Positions 49,033 to 58,089 of a stretch of 64,000 nt of DNA are shown here, piece after piece; within the stretch, counting starts at the first letter, position 1; the number at the start of each line of letters is the position of its first letter. The DNA lies in assembly GCF_022919835.1 (NCBI RefSeq), contig NZ_CP095074.1, positions 3,822,001 through 3,886,000 of the forward strand, in the 5' to 3' direction. The translations under genes and the position numbers were made by a program. The DNA comes from Halobacillus shinanisalinarum (GTDB taxonomy: Bacteria; Bacillota; Bacilli; Bacillales; Halobacillaceae). The notes under the pieces are model-generated. The model did no database searches and was not told the origin of the DNA. It saw only the letters and a list, made by a program, of their open reading frames with translations.

Positions 49033-50922
49033 TTGGTAACTAGAGAGAGGTATTCTGACCATGTTCATTGCGGAGAAATGTTGGACATTCTAGAAGCAAG
49101 TGGTACTCCGGCATGTCTGATTAATGTCCATTACCAGACTGTTGCATTAAATGATGAAATGCGTAAAGCGTTGCAGCTTGACCAAACTCACTTTTCTTTG
49201 TGTGAATGGTTTTCTTTGTTCCGCAGTTCAAATCGTCCGGACATCCATCAAATGATTTACCAGTCTTCTCAAACGAAAGAGTTGGATTTTTCAGTTGATA
49301 TGAGAGTTGCAAATGAATATCGTATCTTTCTTTGCAAGATCTTCGATTTAAAAAACGATCAAAAAACGCTAATCTTTCCTAAAGCACATAAAGTTGACTC
49401 TTCCTTATTACAAGGGAATGAAGAGCTATTACAAAAAGATACTGATGGACCCGCCAACATGATAGAACATCCATCAAACGCTGCTTTTCGTCAAACAGCA
49501 ATTCTTACCGATCAGTTGTCTGCAAGCCAAATTTCGCCCGAAAAAGAGTTGTTTTCTCAAGTGGCTGATCACTTTCCACATGGGTTAGCCATGGTGAATA
49601 ACAGTTGGGAACTAATCTATGCGAATGATAAAATGGAGAAATTAACCGGCCTTTCCTATCAAACTAACTTGAATAGGAAATTGTGGGATGTTGTTTCGGT
49701 AGATGAATATTCTGACTTTTTCCGGCATTGCTTAAGAGCAATGGATACTCAGGAATCGGTAGAATTGGAAGGTGAACTTAACAAATATGATCTTACAGTA
49801 AAAATGACTATTCTGCCTACCACGCAAGGACTTACAATAATCGGACAAGATATTACATTGTATAAGCAGCAACTATCAGCATTGCAAGCATCTGAGAAGC
49901 GGTTTTCTATGTTAGCCAATAATATTAATGATGTGTTCTGGATATGTGATTCTGAATTTCAAAAAATTCATTATGTTAGTCCGGCTTTTAATGATATGTT
50001 CGGTATGAGAAGAAGAGAAATACTTGCTAGTTGGTCCTCTTTAGAGAATATTGTTCATATGAACGATTACAACAGGGTTCTTAACGCTTTTTCAGTAATG
50101 AAACAACAAAAGCATCAGGTGGATTATCGAGTAACAACCACGTCAGGGGAAGAAAAGTGGATTCGAACAAAGGGCTTTCCTATTATAAGTGAAGGAACCG
50201 AGTATATCATTGGAACCCATCAAGATATAACAAAATATAAGGAAATGGTTCAACTAAAGGAGAAATCACAGCAATTATCTACGATCACTCAAATGGCTGC
50301 TGGTGTGGCTCACGAAATTAAGAACCCACTTACGGCAATTAAAGGGTTTTTGCAGATAGGTGCTGTTAATCCAGATTTACGTGATAATTATTATGAGATC
50401 ATATTGGATGAGGTGAATCGAATTGAATCAATAGTCCAGGATTTCATGATGCTGTCTAAACCGAAATCCTCGATTCAGTTAGAAAAGATTGACATTGAAG
50501 AAGTCGTGTCCTATGTCCTAAGATTACTGGATCCAGAGGCAACAGGCAAAAATGTCGATTTATCCTTCACATGTGATATTGTGGAAAAGTCCTTTCAGTC
50601 AGAGCCTAAAAGGTTGAAGCAGATATTATTGAATTTAGCAAGTAATGCCATTGATGCAACTGAGGAAGAGGGGGATATACGAGTTGCTGCTTATAATAGA
50701 GGTGATGACCTTGTCTTATCTGTTAAGGATGACGGTCAGGGGCTAAGTGATCAACAACTAGCAAAGCTTGGTGAGCCGTTTTTTACGACGAAAGAAAAAG
50801 GAACAGGCCTCGGTGTAATGGTGACAAAGAAAATGGTAACCGATTTAAATGGAACTATTGCATATAAGAGTGAACTTGGCAAAGGAACCTGTGTCACAGT
50901 TTGCCTGCCATATGAACTCTAA
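49033..50922 (+). CDS. PAS-containing sensor histidine kinase (sporulation-kinase-like)
   Basis: This soluble multi-PAS kinase has three PAS-like regions (residues ~15-105, ~180-285, ~295-405; the last with VDYRVTTTSGEEKWIRTKGF). The HisKA box is VAHEIKNPLTAIKGFLQI near residue 430. The ATPase part has NLASNAIDATEEEG, DDGQGL and EPFFTTKEKGTGLG. No membrane helix is seen. It resembles KinA/KinE-type kinases that feed Spo0A. TTG start with GAGG. No response regulator is adjacent, as expected for an orphan phosphorelay kinase. The partner is inferred. Confidence 0.87.
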   Translation: MVTRERYSDHVHCGEMLDILEASGTPACLINVHYQTVALNDEMRKALQLDQTHFSLCEWFSLFRSSNRPDIHQMIYQSSQTKELDFSVDMRVANEYRIFLCKIFDLKNDQKTLIFPKAHKVDSSLLQGNEELLQKDTDGPANMIEHPSNAAFRQTAILTDQLSASQISPEKELFSQVADHFPHGLAMVNNSWELIYANDKMEKLTGLSYQTNLNRKLWDVVSVDEYSDFFRHCLRAMDTQESVELEGELNKYDLTVKMTILPTTQGLTIIGQDITLYKQQLSALQASEKRFSMLANNINDVFWICDSEFQKIHYVSPAFNDMFGMRRREILASWSSLENIVHMNDYNRVLNAFSVMKQQKHQVDYRVTTTSGEEKWIRTKGFPIISEGTEYIIGTHQDITKYKEMVQLKEKSQQLSTITQMAAGVAHEIKNPLTAIKGFLQIGAVNPDLRDNYYEIILDEVNRIESIVQDFMMLSKPKSSIQLEKIDIEEVVSYVLRLLDPEATGKNVDLSFTCDIVEKSFQSEPKRLKQILLNLASNAIDATEEEGDIRVAAYNRGDDLVLSVKDDGQGLSDQQLAKLGEPFFTTKEKGTGLGVMVTKKMVTDLNGTIAYKSELGKGTCVTVCLPYEL

Positions 50923-50925
50923 AGT

Positions 50926-50958
50926 AAAGATCCGTTACGATATTCGTAACGGATCTTT
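50926..50958 (+). terminator. Intrinsic terminator of the kinase gene
   Basis: AAAGATCCGTTACGA and TCGTAACGGATCTTT form a perfect 15-bp stem with a TATT-type loop, ending in TTTTA. Confidence 0.88.
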
Positions 50959-51279
50959 TAGCATACGTACATAGAAAATCTCCCTCTCCTATTGATGATC
51001 CGACAGATTTGACACCTCCCATGAAATATCCAGAAATTATTACACATTTCCCGGGAAATATACATTACTGTCGAATAGTGCTTATTCATTACTCACCGAT
51101 GTTTTTAACAGTTAAAATCAGTTGCAATTATGAGAAAAGTGAGTTAACAAACGCTTACATGAAAAAACTATAGTTTTTTGAATCAAAGCTGTTTACAAAC
51201 TTCTCAAAGCCCTCTATAATCCCCGTTGTACTAAAAAATTCGTCGAAATTGGACATCGTTAGTAAGGGAGGGCTTTTGG
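50959..51279. other. Intergenic region upstream of the YitT gene
   Basis: This holds a perfect 14-bp palindrome ATTTCCCGGGAAAT at 51047-51060 and an AACGCTTACA half-site resembling part of a cre near 51150. No coding frame is credible. Confidence 0.45.
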
Positions 51280-52128
51280 ATGAAGAAGAAAATACTTTCC
51301 TTTTTGCTCATGAACCTTGGGTCATTAGGAGTAGCAATAAATGTTCACTTTTTCCTTTCCCCAAACGACTTAGCTACAGGGGGAGTCAGTGGTTTATCCA
51401 TTGTTTTAAATAAAGTATTTCCGGACCTATCTCTTGGATTAATCATGATTCTGTTAAATATTGTATTATTTATTATTGGCTTTATCTTTTTAGGGTTTCA
51501 ATTTGGCACAAAAACCATTTATGCAAGTTTTGTATTATCCTTTATGGTGTGGGGACTCGAGGCTTTCTTTCCGATGCAGCAGCCGCTTAGTGACGATTTG
51601 CTGATTCAGCTAATCATTGGTCAAATTATAGCAGCTTCTGGGATGGCTATCGTCTTCCATCAAGGGGCATCCACAGGTGGAACTGATATTTTTGCTATGA
51701 TTCTAAACAAGTATTTTTCTATTGATGTAGGTAAGGGTGTACTATTTTCTGATATAGCGATCGCCGTTTCTTCCATCTTTATTTTCGGGCCTACTGTTGG
51801 AATGTACGCATTCTTTGGTGTTATTTTGAATGGACTGGTGATCGACTATGCTCTGCAGCAGTTTGATAATAACAAGGAAATTGTCATTATCAGCAAGGAA
51901 AGTGAACAAGTCCGTAACTTTATTGTTCACAGTTTAGGCCGTGGTGCTACGATTCATTATGCTAGAGGCGCTTTTAATCAAGAAGATAAAGAGGTTATAA
52001 CTACCATCATGAATCGGAAAGATTTTGCGAGATTGAAGAAGTATATGACAAATATAGATGAAAGGGCATTTATAACAGTTCACTCCATGAATGAAATTTT
52101 GGGTCAAAACTTTAAACGTTTAGCATAA
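51280..52128 (+). CDS. YitT family membrane protein
   Basis: This 282-residue protein has five membrane helices followed by a soluble DUF2179 domain at the C-terminus. Signatures include FFLSPNDLATGGVSGLSIVL near residue 30, FHQGASTGGTDIFAMILNKY near residue 127, and ISKESEQVRNFIVHSLGRGA near residue 206. Function is unknown; relatives in B. subtilis are YitT, YvjA, YpjC and YqfU. Its SD (AGGGAGGGC) is good. Own terminator downstream. Confidence 0.88.
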   Translation: MKKKILSFLLMNLGSLGVAINVHFFLSPNDLATGGVSGLSIVLNKVFPDLSLGLIMILLNIVLFIIGFIFLGFQFGTKTIYASFVLSFMVWGLEAFFPMQQPLSDDLLIQLIIGQIIAASGMAIVFHQGASTGGTDIFAMILNKYFSIDVGKGVLFSDIAIAVSSIFIFGPTVGMYAFFGVILNGLVIDYALQQFDNNKEIVIISKESEQVRNFIVHSLGRGATIHYARGAFNQEDKEVITTIMNRKDFARLKKYMTNIDERAFITVHSMNEILGQNFKRLA

Positions 52129-52138
52129 TAGATAAAAG

Positions 52139-52175
52139 TAAGCCGCTGGGGGTTCTACCTTTAAGCGGCTTTTTG
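52139..52175 (+). terminator. Intrinsic terminator
   Basis: AAGCCGCT pairs with AGCGGCTT across a 16-nt loop and is followed by TTTG. Confidence 0.78.
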
Positions 52176-52276
52176 TATTGGTAGTAGACTCATTATTGTT
52201 TTAATTTTTTTGAAAATTTGATATACTTGACTTGCTAATAATTGAATAATCGCTCATCTTTTGAGGAGGAATGGCA

Positions 52277-53848
52277 ATGAATCAAGAGCATTTAATCGCA
52301 CCAGAGCAATATAACATCGTTTCTGAAATGGAAAGGTTTGCACTTGAAGCTGACCGTAAAGCTCTGCTATGGCTTAACGAATCAGGTGATCGCGAAGAGA
52401 TTACATACCAAACATTGATAAAGAATGCAAATAAAATTGGAAACGCTTTCCTTGAGGCAGGTTTAAAAAAGGGAGATAAGGTTCTTGTTATGATCCCACG
52501 GCTGATTTCAGCCTATCAAGTTTATGTAGCAGCCTTGAAGATTGGAGTTGTTGTGATTCCAAGTTCTGAAATGCTGAGGGCTAAGGACTTGGCTTATCGC
52601 TTATCCCATGGAGAGGTGAGTGCTGTAGTCAGCCATCAGCCCTTTACAGACCAGTTTGATGGAGTAAGAGAAATGGATAATGTGAAGACATTTACAAATG
52701 GTGGTTCAAAAGCAGGCTGGTTGAGCTTGGACGATTTGATGGAAGGTCAGCCCGATTCCCTTGAAATGGCAGATACACATCGTGATGATATGGCTTTTCT
52801 CTCCTACACTTCTGGAACAACCGGTAATCCAAAAGGTGTCGTTCATACACATGGCTGGGGATTTGCTCATTTGAAGACCGCTGCATCTGAATGGCTAGCC
52901 ATTCAAGATGGTGATACAGTATGGGCGACAGCTGGTCCCGGATGGCAGAAGTGGATATGGAGTCCGTTTCTTTCTGTTTTAGGAACAGGGGCGAGAGGAC
53001 TGGTGTACCAAGGTAAATTTGACCCTAAAACATATTTAAGCATGCTTGATCAACACGAGGTCAACGTTTTATGCTGTACGCCGACAGAATACCGGTTAAT
53101 GGCAAAAGTGAATAATCTGAATGAATACAGTCTTAAGCATTTGCATAGTGCCGTTTCCGCCGGGGAACCTTTAAATAGAGAAGTGATTGAGACGTTTCAG
53201 AACCACTTTAATGTCATCGTTCGAGATGGTTATGGCCAAACTGAAAATACACTGCTCGTCGGTATTATGAAGGATATGGAAGTCCGGCCCGGTTCAATGG
53301 GGCGTCCTACTCCAGGGAACCTCGTGGATATTATTGATGAGATGGGTGAACCAGTGGAGACAGATCAAGTTGGAGATATAGCCGTTCATTTAGATACTCC
53401 TGCTTTATTTAAAGAATATTATAAAGATGCAGAACGTACAAAAATAGCACAAAGAGGAAACTATTATATCACGGGTGACCAGGCAAGGAAAGATGAGGAT
53501 GGATACTTTTGGTTTGAGGGCCGAAGTGATGATATTATTATTAGCTCTGGATATACCATTGGTCCATTTGAGGTGGAAGATGCCCTTGTTAAGCACACCG
53601 CTGTTCAGGAATGTGCTGTTGTTGCTAGCCCCGATGAAGTACGCGGTAATATCGTGAAGGCGTTTATTGTTTTACAAGACGGTTATCTGGGGACAGATTC
53701 ACTTATTATAGAGCTTCAGGACCACGTCAAACAATTAACAGCTCCATATAAGTATCCGAGAAAAGTCGAGTTTATTGCTGAACTTCCTAAAACGACATCT
53801 GGCAAAATCAGAAGAATTGAGCTTAGAAAGCAGGAACAACCCCAGTGA
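52277..53848 (+). CDS. mbcS: Acyl-CoA synthetase (MbcS/YtcI-like)
   Basis: This AMP-forming ligase activates a short or branched acyl group to its CoA thioester. Core motifs are the P-loop LSYTSGTTGNPKGVVHTHG near residue 175, DGYGQTENTLLVG near residue 320, YYITGDQARKDEDGYFWFEG near residue 400 and the Lys motif PKTTSGKIRRIELR at the C-terminus. The PGWQKWIWSPF stretch resembles medium- or branched-chain synthetases such as MbcS. The second ATG at 52277 is better spaced from GAGGAGGA than the one at 52271. A GNAT remnant overlaps its stop. Confidence 0.85.
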   Translation: MNQEHLIAPEQYNIVSEMERFALEADRKALLWLNESGDREEITYQTLIKNANKIGNAFLEAGLKKGDKVLVMIPRLISAYQVYVAALKIGVVVIPSSEMLRAKDLAYRLSHGEVSAVVSHQPFTDQFDGVREMDNVKTFTNGGSKAGWLSLDDLMEGQPDSLEMADTHRDDMAFLSYTSGTTGNPKGVVHTHGWGFAHLKTAASEWLAIQDGDTVWATAGPGWQKWIWSPFLSVLGTGARGLVYQGKFDPKTYLSMLDQHEVNVLCCTPTEYRLMAKVNNLNEYSLKHLHSAVSAGEPLNREVIETFQNHFNVIVRDGYGQTENTLLVGIMKDMEVRPGSMGRPTPGNLVDIIDEMGEPVETDQVGDIAVHLDTPALFKEYYKDAERTKIAQRGNYYITGDQARKDEDGYFWFEGRSDDIIISSGYTIGPFEVEDALVKHTAVQECAVVASPDEVRGNIVKAFIVLQDGYLGTDSLIIELQDHVKQLTAPYKYPRKVEFIAELPKTTSGKIRRIELRKQEQPQ

Positions 53849-54270
53849 TTCGTGCTGCGGTATTACAGGACGCAAAGGAACTAGCTGAGCTTATGGGGCG
53901 CTAGGCTATCCAACCTCTGAAGAAGAGATGAAGAGCCGTTTGACGTCTATTTTGAATGATTCTAGTTATCATACTTTTGTCTATGAAGAAAGGGGGAGGC
54001 TCCTGGGGATGATTGGCTTTATTTTTAATGTTGCGTATCATACAAATGACCCGCATGTTCGTGTCATAGCCTTTAGTGTTAGGGAATCGTTTCAGGGGAA
54101 GGGAATTGGCAATTTATTGATAGAGCGTACAGAGCAATGGGCAAGTCGGCAAGGAGCAAAGTCCATTGTATTAAACAGTGGGGACCGGGATGAGAAACAA
54201 CGCCCATCAAATCTATCGTCACTGGGGATTCCAAGGAAAGGCCACAGGATTTTATAAGAGAATATCTTAA
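53845..54270 (+). pseudogene. GNAT acetyltransferase with two frameshifts
   Basis: The GTG at 53845, overlapping the ligase stop, opens VIRAAVLQDAKELAELMG and stops at a TAG. Another frame continues LGYPTSEEEMKSRLTSIL through acetyl-CoA-binding SVRESFQGKGIGNLLIER. A third frame near 54190 gives NNAHQIYRHWGFQGKATGFY to the TAA at 54268. Together they form a complete ~140-residue GNAT protein. Two indels make it a pseudogene (or, less likely, two sequence errors). Confidence 0.85.
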
Positions 54271-54275
54271 ACAAG

Positions 54276-54312
54276 GAAGGATCTGAGAGGAGTATTCTCA
54301 GGTCCTTTTTTA
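54276..54312 (+). terminator. Intrinsic terminator
   Basis: AAGGATCTGAGA and TCTCAGGTCCTT form a near-perfect stem followed by TTTTAG. Confidence 0.82.
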
Positions 54313-54474
54313 GATCTCATTTATACGAGATGGATGGTTTTCAACTTTTTGTAAAATAGTCTCTGTTATATGAAACGAATAGGATGGGTGGATCGTATAT
54401 ATAGTACATATAATTATAAAGGCCTATACTCCTTGAAATTTTTTAGTAATAGGTGAGGAAGATTGAGGTGAATA

Positions 54475-54897
54475 ATGAGAAGGAAAAAGTTATATGTTAT
54501 TATAGGAATCGCTTTAACTGTATTTTCTATTATATATGTGAACAATACATACTTTTTTAATCCACTATTCTTTGAGCAGGATAAGGTGACATCTCATGAT
54601 TGGAGTGACTATGAACGGCCCTTGAAAATTAAGTTGTATAACTATGGAGAGAAGAATGAAACTTTCACGATAAAGAAGGAATCAGAGGTTCGCCAGTTCT
54701 TAACCGCTTTAAAAAGCAGTGACATTGTAGAAGAACCCAATGGTCGATCAACGGTTATTGGAGGGCTCACTTTATCAACGAAAGATACTACATTGCTTAA
54801 AATATTGTTTCACACCAATCATTGGGAAGTCTTAAAGCATGGGAGTCCATCCTTTGAGATGACTAGTTCATTAAAAGAACTTTTCCAAAAGTACTAG
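54475..54897 (+). CDS. Membrane-anchored protein of unknown function
   Basis: The 140-residue protein has an N-terminal signal anchor (KLYVIIGIALTVFSIIYV, residues 5-22) and an extracellular-looking remainder with a KNETFTIKKESEVRQFLTAL segment like those in small Bacillus secreted proteins. No family is recognised. The ATG has a weak SD (GAGGTGAATA). It stands alone with its own terminator. Confidence 0.6.
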   Translation: MRRKKLYVIIGIALTVFSIIYVNNTYFFNPLFFEQDKVTSHDWSDYERPLKIKLYNYGEKNETFTIKKESEVRQFLTALKSSDIVEEPNGRSTVIGGLTLSTKDTTLLKILFHTNHWEVLKHGSPSFEMTSSLKELFQKY

Positions 54898-54933
54898 GCC
54901 AGACACCCTTAAACGTGAGTCTGGCTGTTTTAT
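54898..54933 (+). terminator. Intrinsic terminator
   Basis: GCCAGACAC pairs with GTGAGTCTGGC with a one-base bulge and is followed by TGTTTTATTG. Confidence 0.75.
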
Positions 54934-55013
54934 TGTTCCCGAATCATTTTAGAATCTGCTATACTTGATCATGTTAAGCCATCATGATGATTCTTTTCAG
55001 TGAGGTGAATATG

Positions 55014-55268
55014 ATGAGTAAAATGTTTACCCATACTTTTAATTTAATTGTGGGTTTAATTATTATTATTGAAGGCGGAGTGTATATATTTACAAACAAT
55101 AAGGATGGGGATTTCCACGTTCGAAGCGTCCTGATGACATTTCTCCTACTGTTAGCCTGGGGGATGTCTTATCGGAAACAATTGACGAGCGAGAATAGAA
55201 ATAACTGGCTTATCGTAACGATGATTATTATGATACCTGTGATACTCCCTTGGCTTTTCTTTATTTGA
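55014..55268 (+). CDS. Small three-helix membrane protein
   Basis: The 84-residue protein has three hydrophobic helices (FNLIVGLIIIIEGGVYIF, VLMTFLLLLAWGM, WLIVTMIIMIPVILPWLFF). No family is recognised. GAGGTG lies upstream of two adjacent ATGs (55011, 55014); the second has the better spacing. It is convergent with the gene at 55276. Confidence 0.6.
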   Translation: MSKMFTHTFNLIVGLIIIIEGGVYIFTNNKDGDFHVRSVLMTFLLLLAWGMSYRKQLTSENRNNWLIVTMIIMIPVILPWLFFI

Positions 55269-55275
55269 GTTTGCT

Positions 55276-55548
55276 TTACAGTAGCCAAATATATATGCCG
55301 GCTGAAGCAAAGATCACGCTAGAACTTAAATAAAGGTAGCCAAAAAATTGATGTTTGTTCTCATCACTACTGGATTCGACTGCCCCAGCAAATACAAGGA
55401 ATAGGGTGATTATAATGAGCAAGACTATCTCGACGTCCTTCCACGCAGATGATTTAAACAGCAACCAGCAAGCGATTGGTATAGCAGTATAAGAAGGTAT
55501 ATAGAGCGGGGCAATAAATTCATCCCAATTTTTTAATTTATTCAGCAT
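55276..55548 (-). CDS. Small membrane protein of unknown function
   Basis: The 90-residue protein has three hydrophobic stretches (AIPIACWLLF, EIVLLIIITLFLVFAGAV and YLSSSVIFASAGIYIWLL). No family is recognised. The ATG at 55548 follows AGGTGG at a fair distance; the frame is open to 55560. Its 3' end lies 7 nt from the convergent gene at 55014-55268. Confidence 0.6.
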   Translation of the reverse strand: MLNKLKNWDEFIAPLYIPSYTAIPIACWLLFKSSAWKDVEIVLLIIITLFLVFAGAVESSSDENKHQFFGYLYLSSSVIFASAGIYIWLL

Positions 55549-55626
55549 TAAGAAAACCACCTATTTATCGGAGAATATCAGAATAATAAGTCACTGTCGG
55601 TGTTAGACTAAGAAAGCATTCAGGCT

Positions 55627-55662
55627 AAAGCGTAACTTTATATGGGTTACGCTTTTTGTATT
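55627..55662. terminator. Isolated hairpin, possible terminator
   Basis: AAAGCGTAAC and GTTACGCTTT form a perfect stem and loop followed by TTGTA. No plus-strand gene ends nearby (the nearest is at 55268). It lies upstream of the minus-strand gene at 55276-55548. Confidence 0.55.
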
Positions 55663-55739
55663 GTGAAATGTGAACTTTTTCTAATCATTAACGAATAGCC
55701 AGAGGTTGTCAAATAAAAGTACACATTGTCGAAAAGGAT

Positions 55740-55764
55740 GTTAATCTTTTGGCCGATAGGGTAT
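55740..55764 (+). promoter_or_regulatory. SigB-like promoter upstream of the BCCT transporter
   Basis: GTTAAT (55740-55745) and GGGTAT (55759-55764) are separated by 13 nt, close to the SigB consensus GTTTAA-N13/15-GGGTAT. The start codon lies ~155 nt downstream. General-stress control would make sense for an osmolyte carrier. Confidence 0.55.
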
Positions 55765-55919
55765 AACTAATATTACTGAACTCATTTGACCAATGGTATG
55801 CTATTTGTTACTCTGATTTTTGCATTGTTAAGCGTGCCCTTCTCAAGATCTCTTCAAATTGTTTGCCTCCAAAATAACGACAAAACCTTCAGAGTATTGT
55901 CAAAATGGAAGGAAGATGT

Positions 55920-57545
55920 ATGTTGAATAAGAAAATGATTGATTGGCCTACGTTTATCGGGGCGCTTGTATTACTCTTAGCTGTTACGGTACCCCTTGTA
56001 CTATTTCCTGAGGCCGGAAAGGAAATTGTTAGTCAAGCAAATGCGTTCATGACAGGTAACTTTGGTGCCTTATATATGATCATGGGTCTTGTTATTTTTG
56101 TTTTTCTATTATTTGTAGCTTTTAGTAAAAATGGGCGTATTAAATTAGGTGATGAGGGGGAAAAGCCTGAATTTGGCACATTTTCCTGGGCGGCTATGCT
56201 GTTTGCAGCCGGAATTGGATCAAGTATTTTGTATTGGGCCGTCATCGAATGGGCTTATTACTATCAAGGGCCTCCCTTTGGCATAACACCCGAGTCAAAA
56301 GAAGCCATTCAATGGGCTACCGCATATGGGATCTTCCACTGGGGTCCTGTAGCGTGGGCGATCTATATCTTGCCAGCATTGCCTATTGCCTATTTCTATT
56401 ATGTTAGAAAAAAACCTGTACTTAAAGTAAGTGAAGCGGTCCGTCCGGTTTTAGGGAAAACTGTGGACGGTCCAATTGGTAATTTAATTGATATTCTCTT
56501 TATGTTCGGGTTGTTGGGCGGTGCAGGAACCACCTTGGCTCTCGGAGCACCAATGATTGCTCACGGGATTAATGATTTAACAGGATTAGATGTAACTTTA
56601 GGACTTCAAGCTGGGGTTATGGTTTTGTGCGCAGTTATCTTTGCCATTAGTTCTTATTCAGGACTAAGGCGCGGGATAAAGGTATTGAGTGATATAAATA
56701 TATGGCTGGCCTTATTCCTCCTTGCCTTTATTTTTATTCTTGGACCTACCCGCTTTATTATGGAAACGACCTTTAATTCCCTAGGGATTTTATTGGACAA
56801 CTTTTTTAAAATGGCAACTTGGATGGAGCCTTTTGGAAACTTGGCACAATTTGAAGAAACACAATTTCCAGAATCATGGACAATTTTTTACTGGGCATGG
56901 TGGCTTGTATATGCACCGTTTGTTGGTTTGTTTGTAGCCCGTATTTCCAGAGGACGAACCATCCGGCAAATGATTTTAGGAACAATGATTTACGGTACCA
57001 TTGGTTGTATTCTTTTCTTCGGAATTATGGGTAACTTTGGTTTGTACATGCAGCTGACAGGTCAATTTGACGTCGTTAGTTTTATGGATACGAATGGAGC
57101 ACCCGCTACAATTATCGAGATCATTAACCAGCTTCCACTAGCGAAGTTTATGGTGCTTGTATTCACGATCCTCGCGATCATCTTTTTAGCAACAACATTC
57201 GACTCCTCTTCTTATATTTTAGCATCTGTTGTACAGAAGACTGTCGAAGGGGAACCGCTTCGATGGAACCGTCTGTTTTGGGCTTTTGCCTTAAGTATCA
57301 TGCCGATGGTTCTCATGTTCTTAGGCGGATTAGACACGTTGCAAACCGCTAGTATTGTTGGAGGGTTTCCGCTGATCTTCATTATGTTTCTGCTAGCCTG
57401 GTCATTTATTAAAGCGTCCAACACAGACATTCGAGCATCTGATGATTATGAACCCCCGACTATCCATATTAAGCGATGGAAGAGAAAGAATAAAAAGCGG
57501 TCTGCTCTTGAAGTTATGCAAGAGAAGGATCGGGATGACAAGTAG
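55920..57545 (+). CDS. BCCT family osmoprotectant transporter
   Basis: This 541-residue betaine/choline/carnitine transporter has 12 helices and takes up glycine betaine or related solutes with Na+. The family region is visible as SWTIFYWAWWLVYAPFVGLF followed by VARISRGRTIRQ; the N-terminal FAAGIGSSILYWAVIEWAYY is also conserved. A charged C-terminal tail of ~40 residues may sense osmotic conditions. It resembles OpuD/BetL. The ATG at 55920 follows GGAAGG and is preferred to the in-frame ATG at 55905. A SigB-like promoter lies upstream. Confidence 0.92.
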   Translation: MLNKKMIDWPTFIGALVLLLAVTVPLVLFPEAGKEIVSQANAFMTGNFGALYMIMGLVIFVFLLFVAFSKNGRIKLGDEGEKPEFGTFSWAAMLFAAGIGSSILYWAVIEWAYYYQGPPFGITPESKEAIQWATAYGIFHWGPVAWAIYILPALPIAYFYYVRKKPVLKVSEAVRPVLGKTVDGPIGNLIDILFMFGLLGGAGTTLALGAPMIAHGINDLTGLDVTLGLQAGVMVLCAVIFAISSYSGLRRGIKVLSDINIWLALFLLAFIFILGPTRFIMETTFNSLGILLDNFFKMATWMEPFGNLAQFEETQFPESWTIFYWAWWLVYAPFVGLFVARISRGRTIRQMILGTMIYGTIGCILFFGIMGNFGLYMQLTGQFDVVSFMDTNGAPATIIEIINQLPLAKFMVLVFTILAIIFLATTFDSSSYILASVVQKTVEGEPLRWNRLFWAFALSIMPMVLMFLGGLDTLQTASIVGGFPLIFIMFLLAWSFIKASNTDIRASDDYEPPTIHIKRWKRKNKKRSALEVMQEKDRDDK

Positions 57546-57550
57546 TATTC

Positions 57551-57590
57551 AACCAGACTTACTGACGAAAGAAAGTAAGTCTGGTTTTTT
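57551..57590 (+). terminator. Intrinsic terminator of the BCCT gene
   Basis: AACCAGACTTAC and GTAAGTCTGGTT form a perfect 12-bp stem followed by TTTT. Confidence 0.88.
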
Positions 57591-57637
57591 AATGGATGTA
57601 CAGGGGAAAAGAATAGTAATGAAGGGGAGGCGATTAG

Positions 57638-57835
57638 TTGTTGCTCAACAGTATCGGTTTACTCATTGTAGGGATTGCTGTATTTGTATTAATTACGATC
57701 GTAGCATATAAAATATTTATTAAAAAAGAACGCGTAGACAATTCTTATACGCCCTTTGATTATATAACAGGACAGACAGACACAGAATTCCACGAAGAAG
57801 AAATAATCGTCGAAGACAAAGATAATAGGGGATAA
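57638..57835 (+). CDS. DUF3951-like small membrane protein
   Basis: The 65-residue protein has one N-terminal membrane helix (LLIVGIAVFVLITIVAYKIF) and a cytoplasmic tail with SYTPFDYITGQTDTEFHEEE, which matches the DUF3951 pattern. Function unknown. The start is TTG with GGGGAGGCG. It is preceded by a terminator and followed by a dispersed repeat. Confidence 0.75.
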   Translation: MLLNSIGLLIVGIAVFVLITIVAYKIFIKKERVDNSYTPFDYITGQTDTEFHEEEIIVEDKDNRG

Positions 57836-57904
57836 TTTCCACCTCAGGTCATCCATTTTATGTGAAAAATCCACTAGGGCGAGGTCGCTGAAAAAGTCTG
57901 TGTA

Positions 57905-58089
57905 TAGAGGATGTTCAAAAAGTCATCAAATGATAAACGGCGAATTTCTTCGTTGCTCGGTTTTTCTGGTCCTCACGTATGAAAGGTACACGGCTTGCGG
58001 TCCTCAAAACTGTCGCACCTCGAACTTCTTGCGACGCGCAAGGAACGTGCTAGTATCGACGGCCTCATTCGTCAACTTTTTGAACACAC
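57905..58089. repeat. Dispersed repeat, copy 3 (long form)
   Basis: It begins AGAGGATGTTCAAAAAGTCA and ends CAACTTTTTGAACACAC; the ends are inverted copies of GTTCAAAAAGT. It shares TGATAAACGGCGAATTTCTT, CGTTGCTCGGTTTTTC and CACCTCGAACTTCTTGCGAC with the other copies. It has no credible coding frame. Confidence 0.9.
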
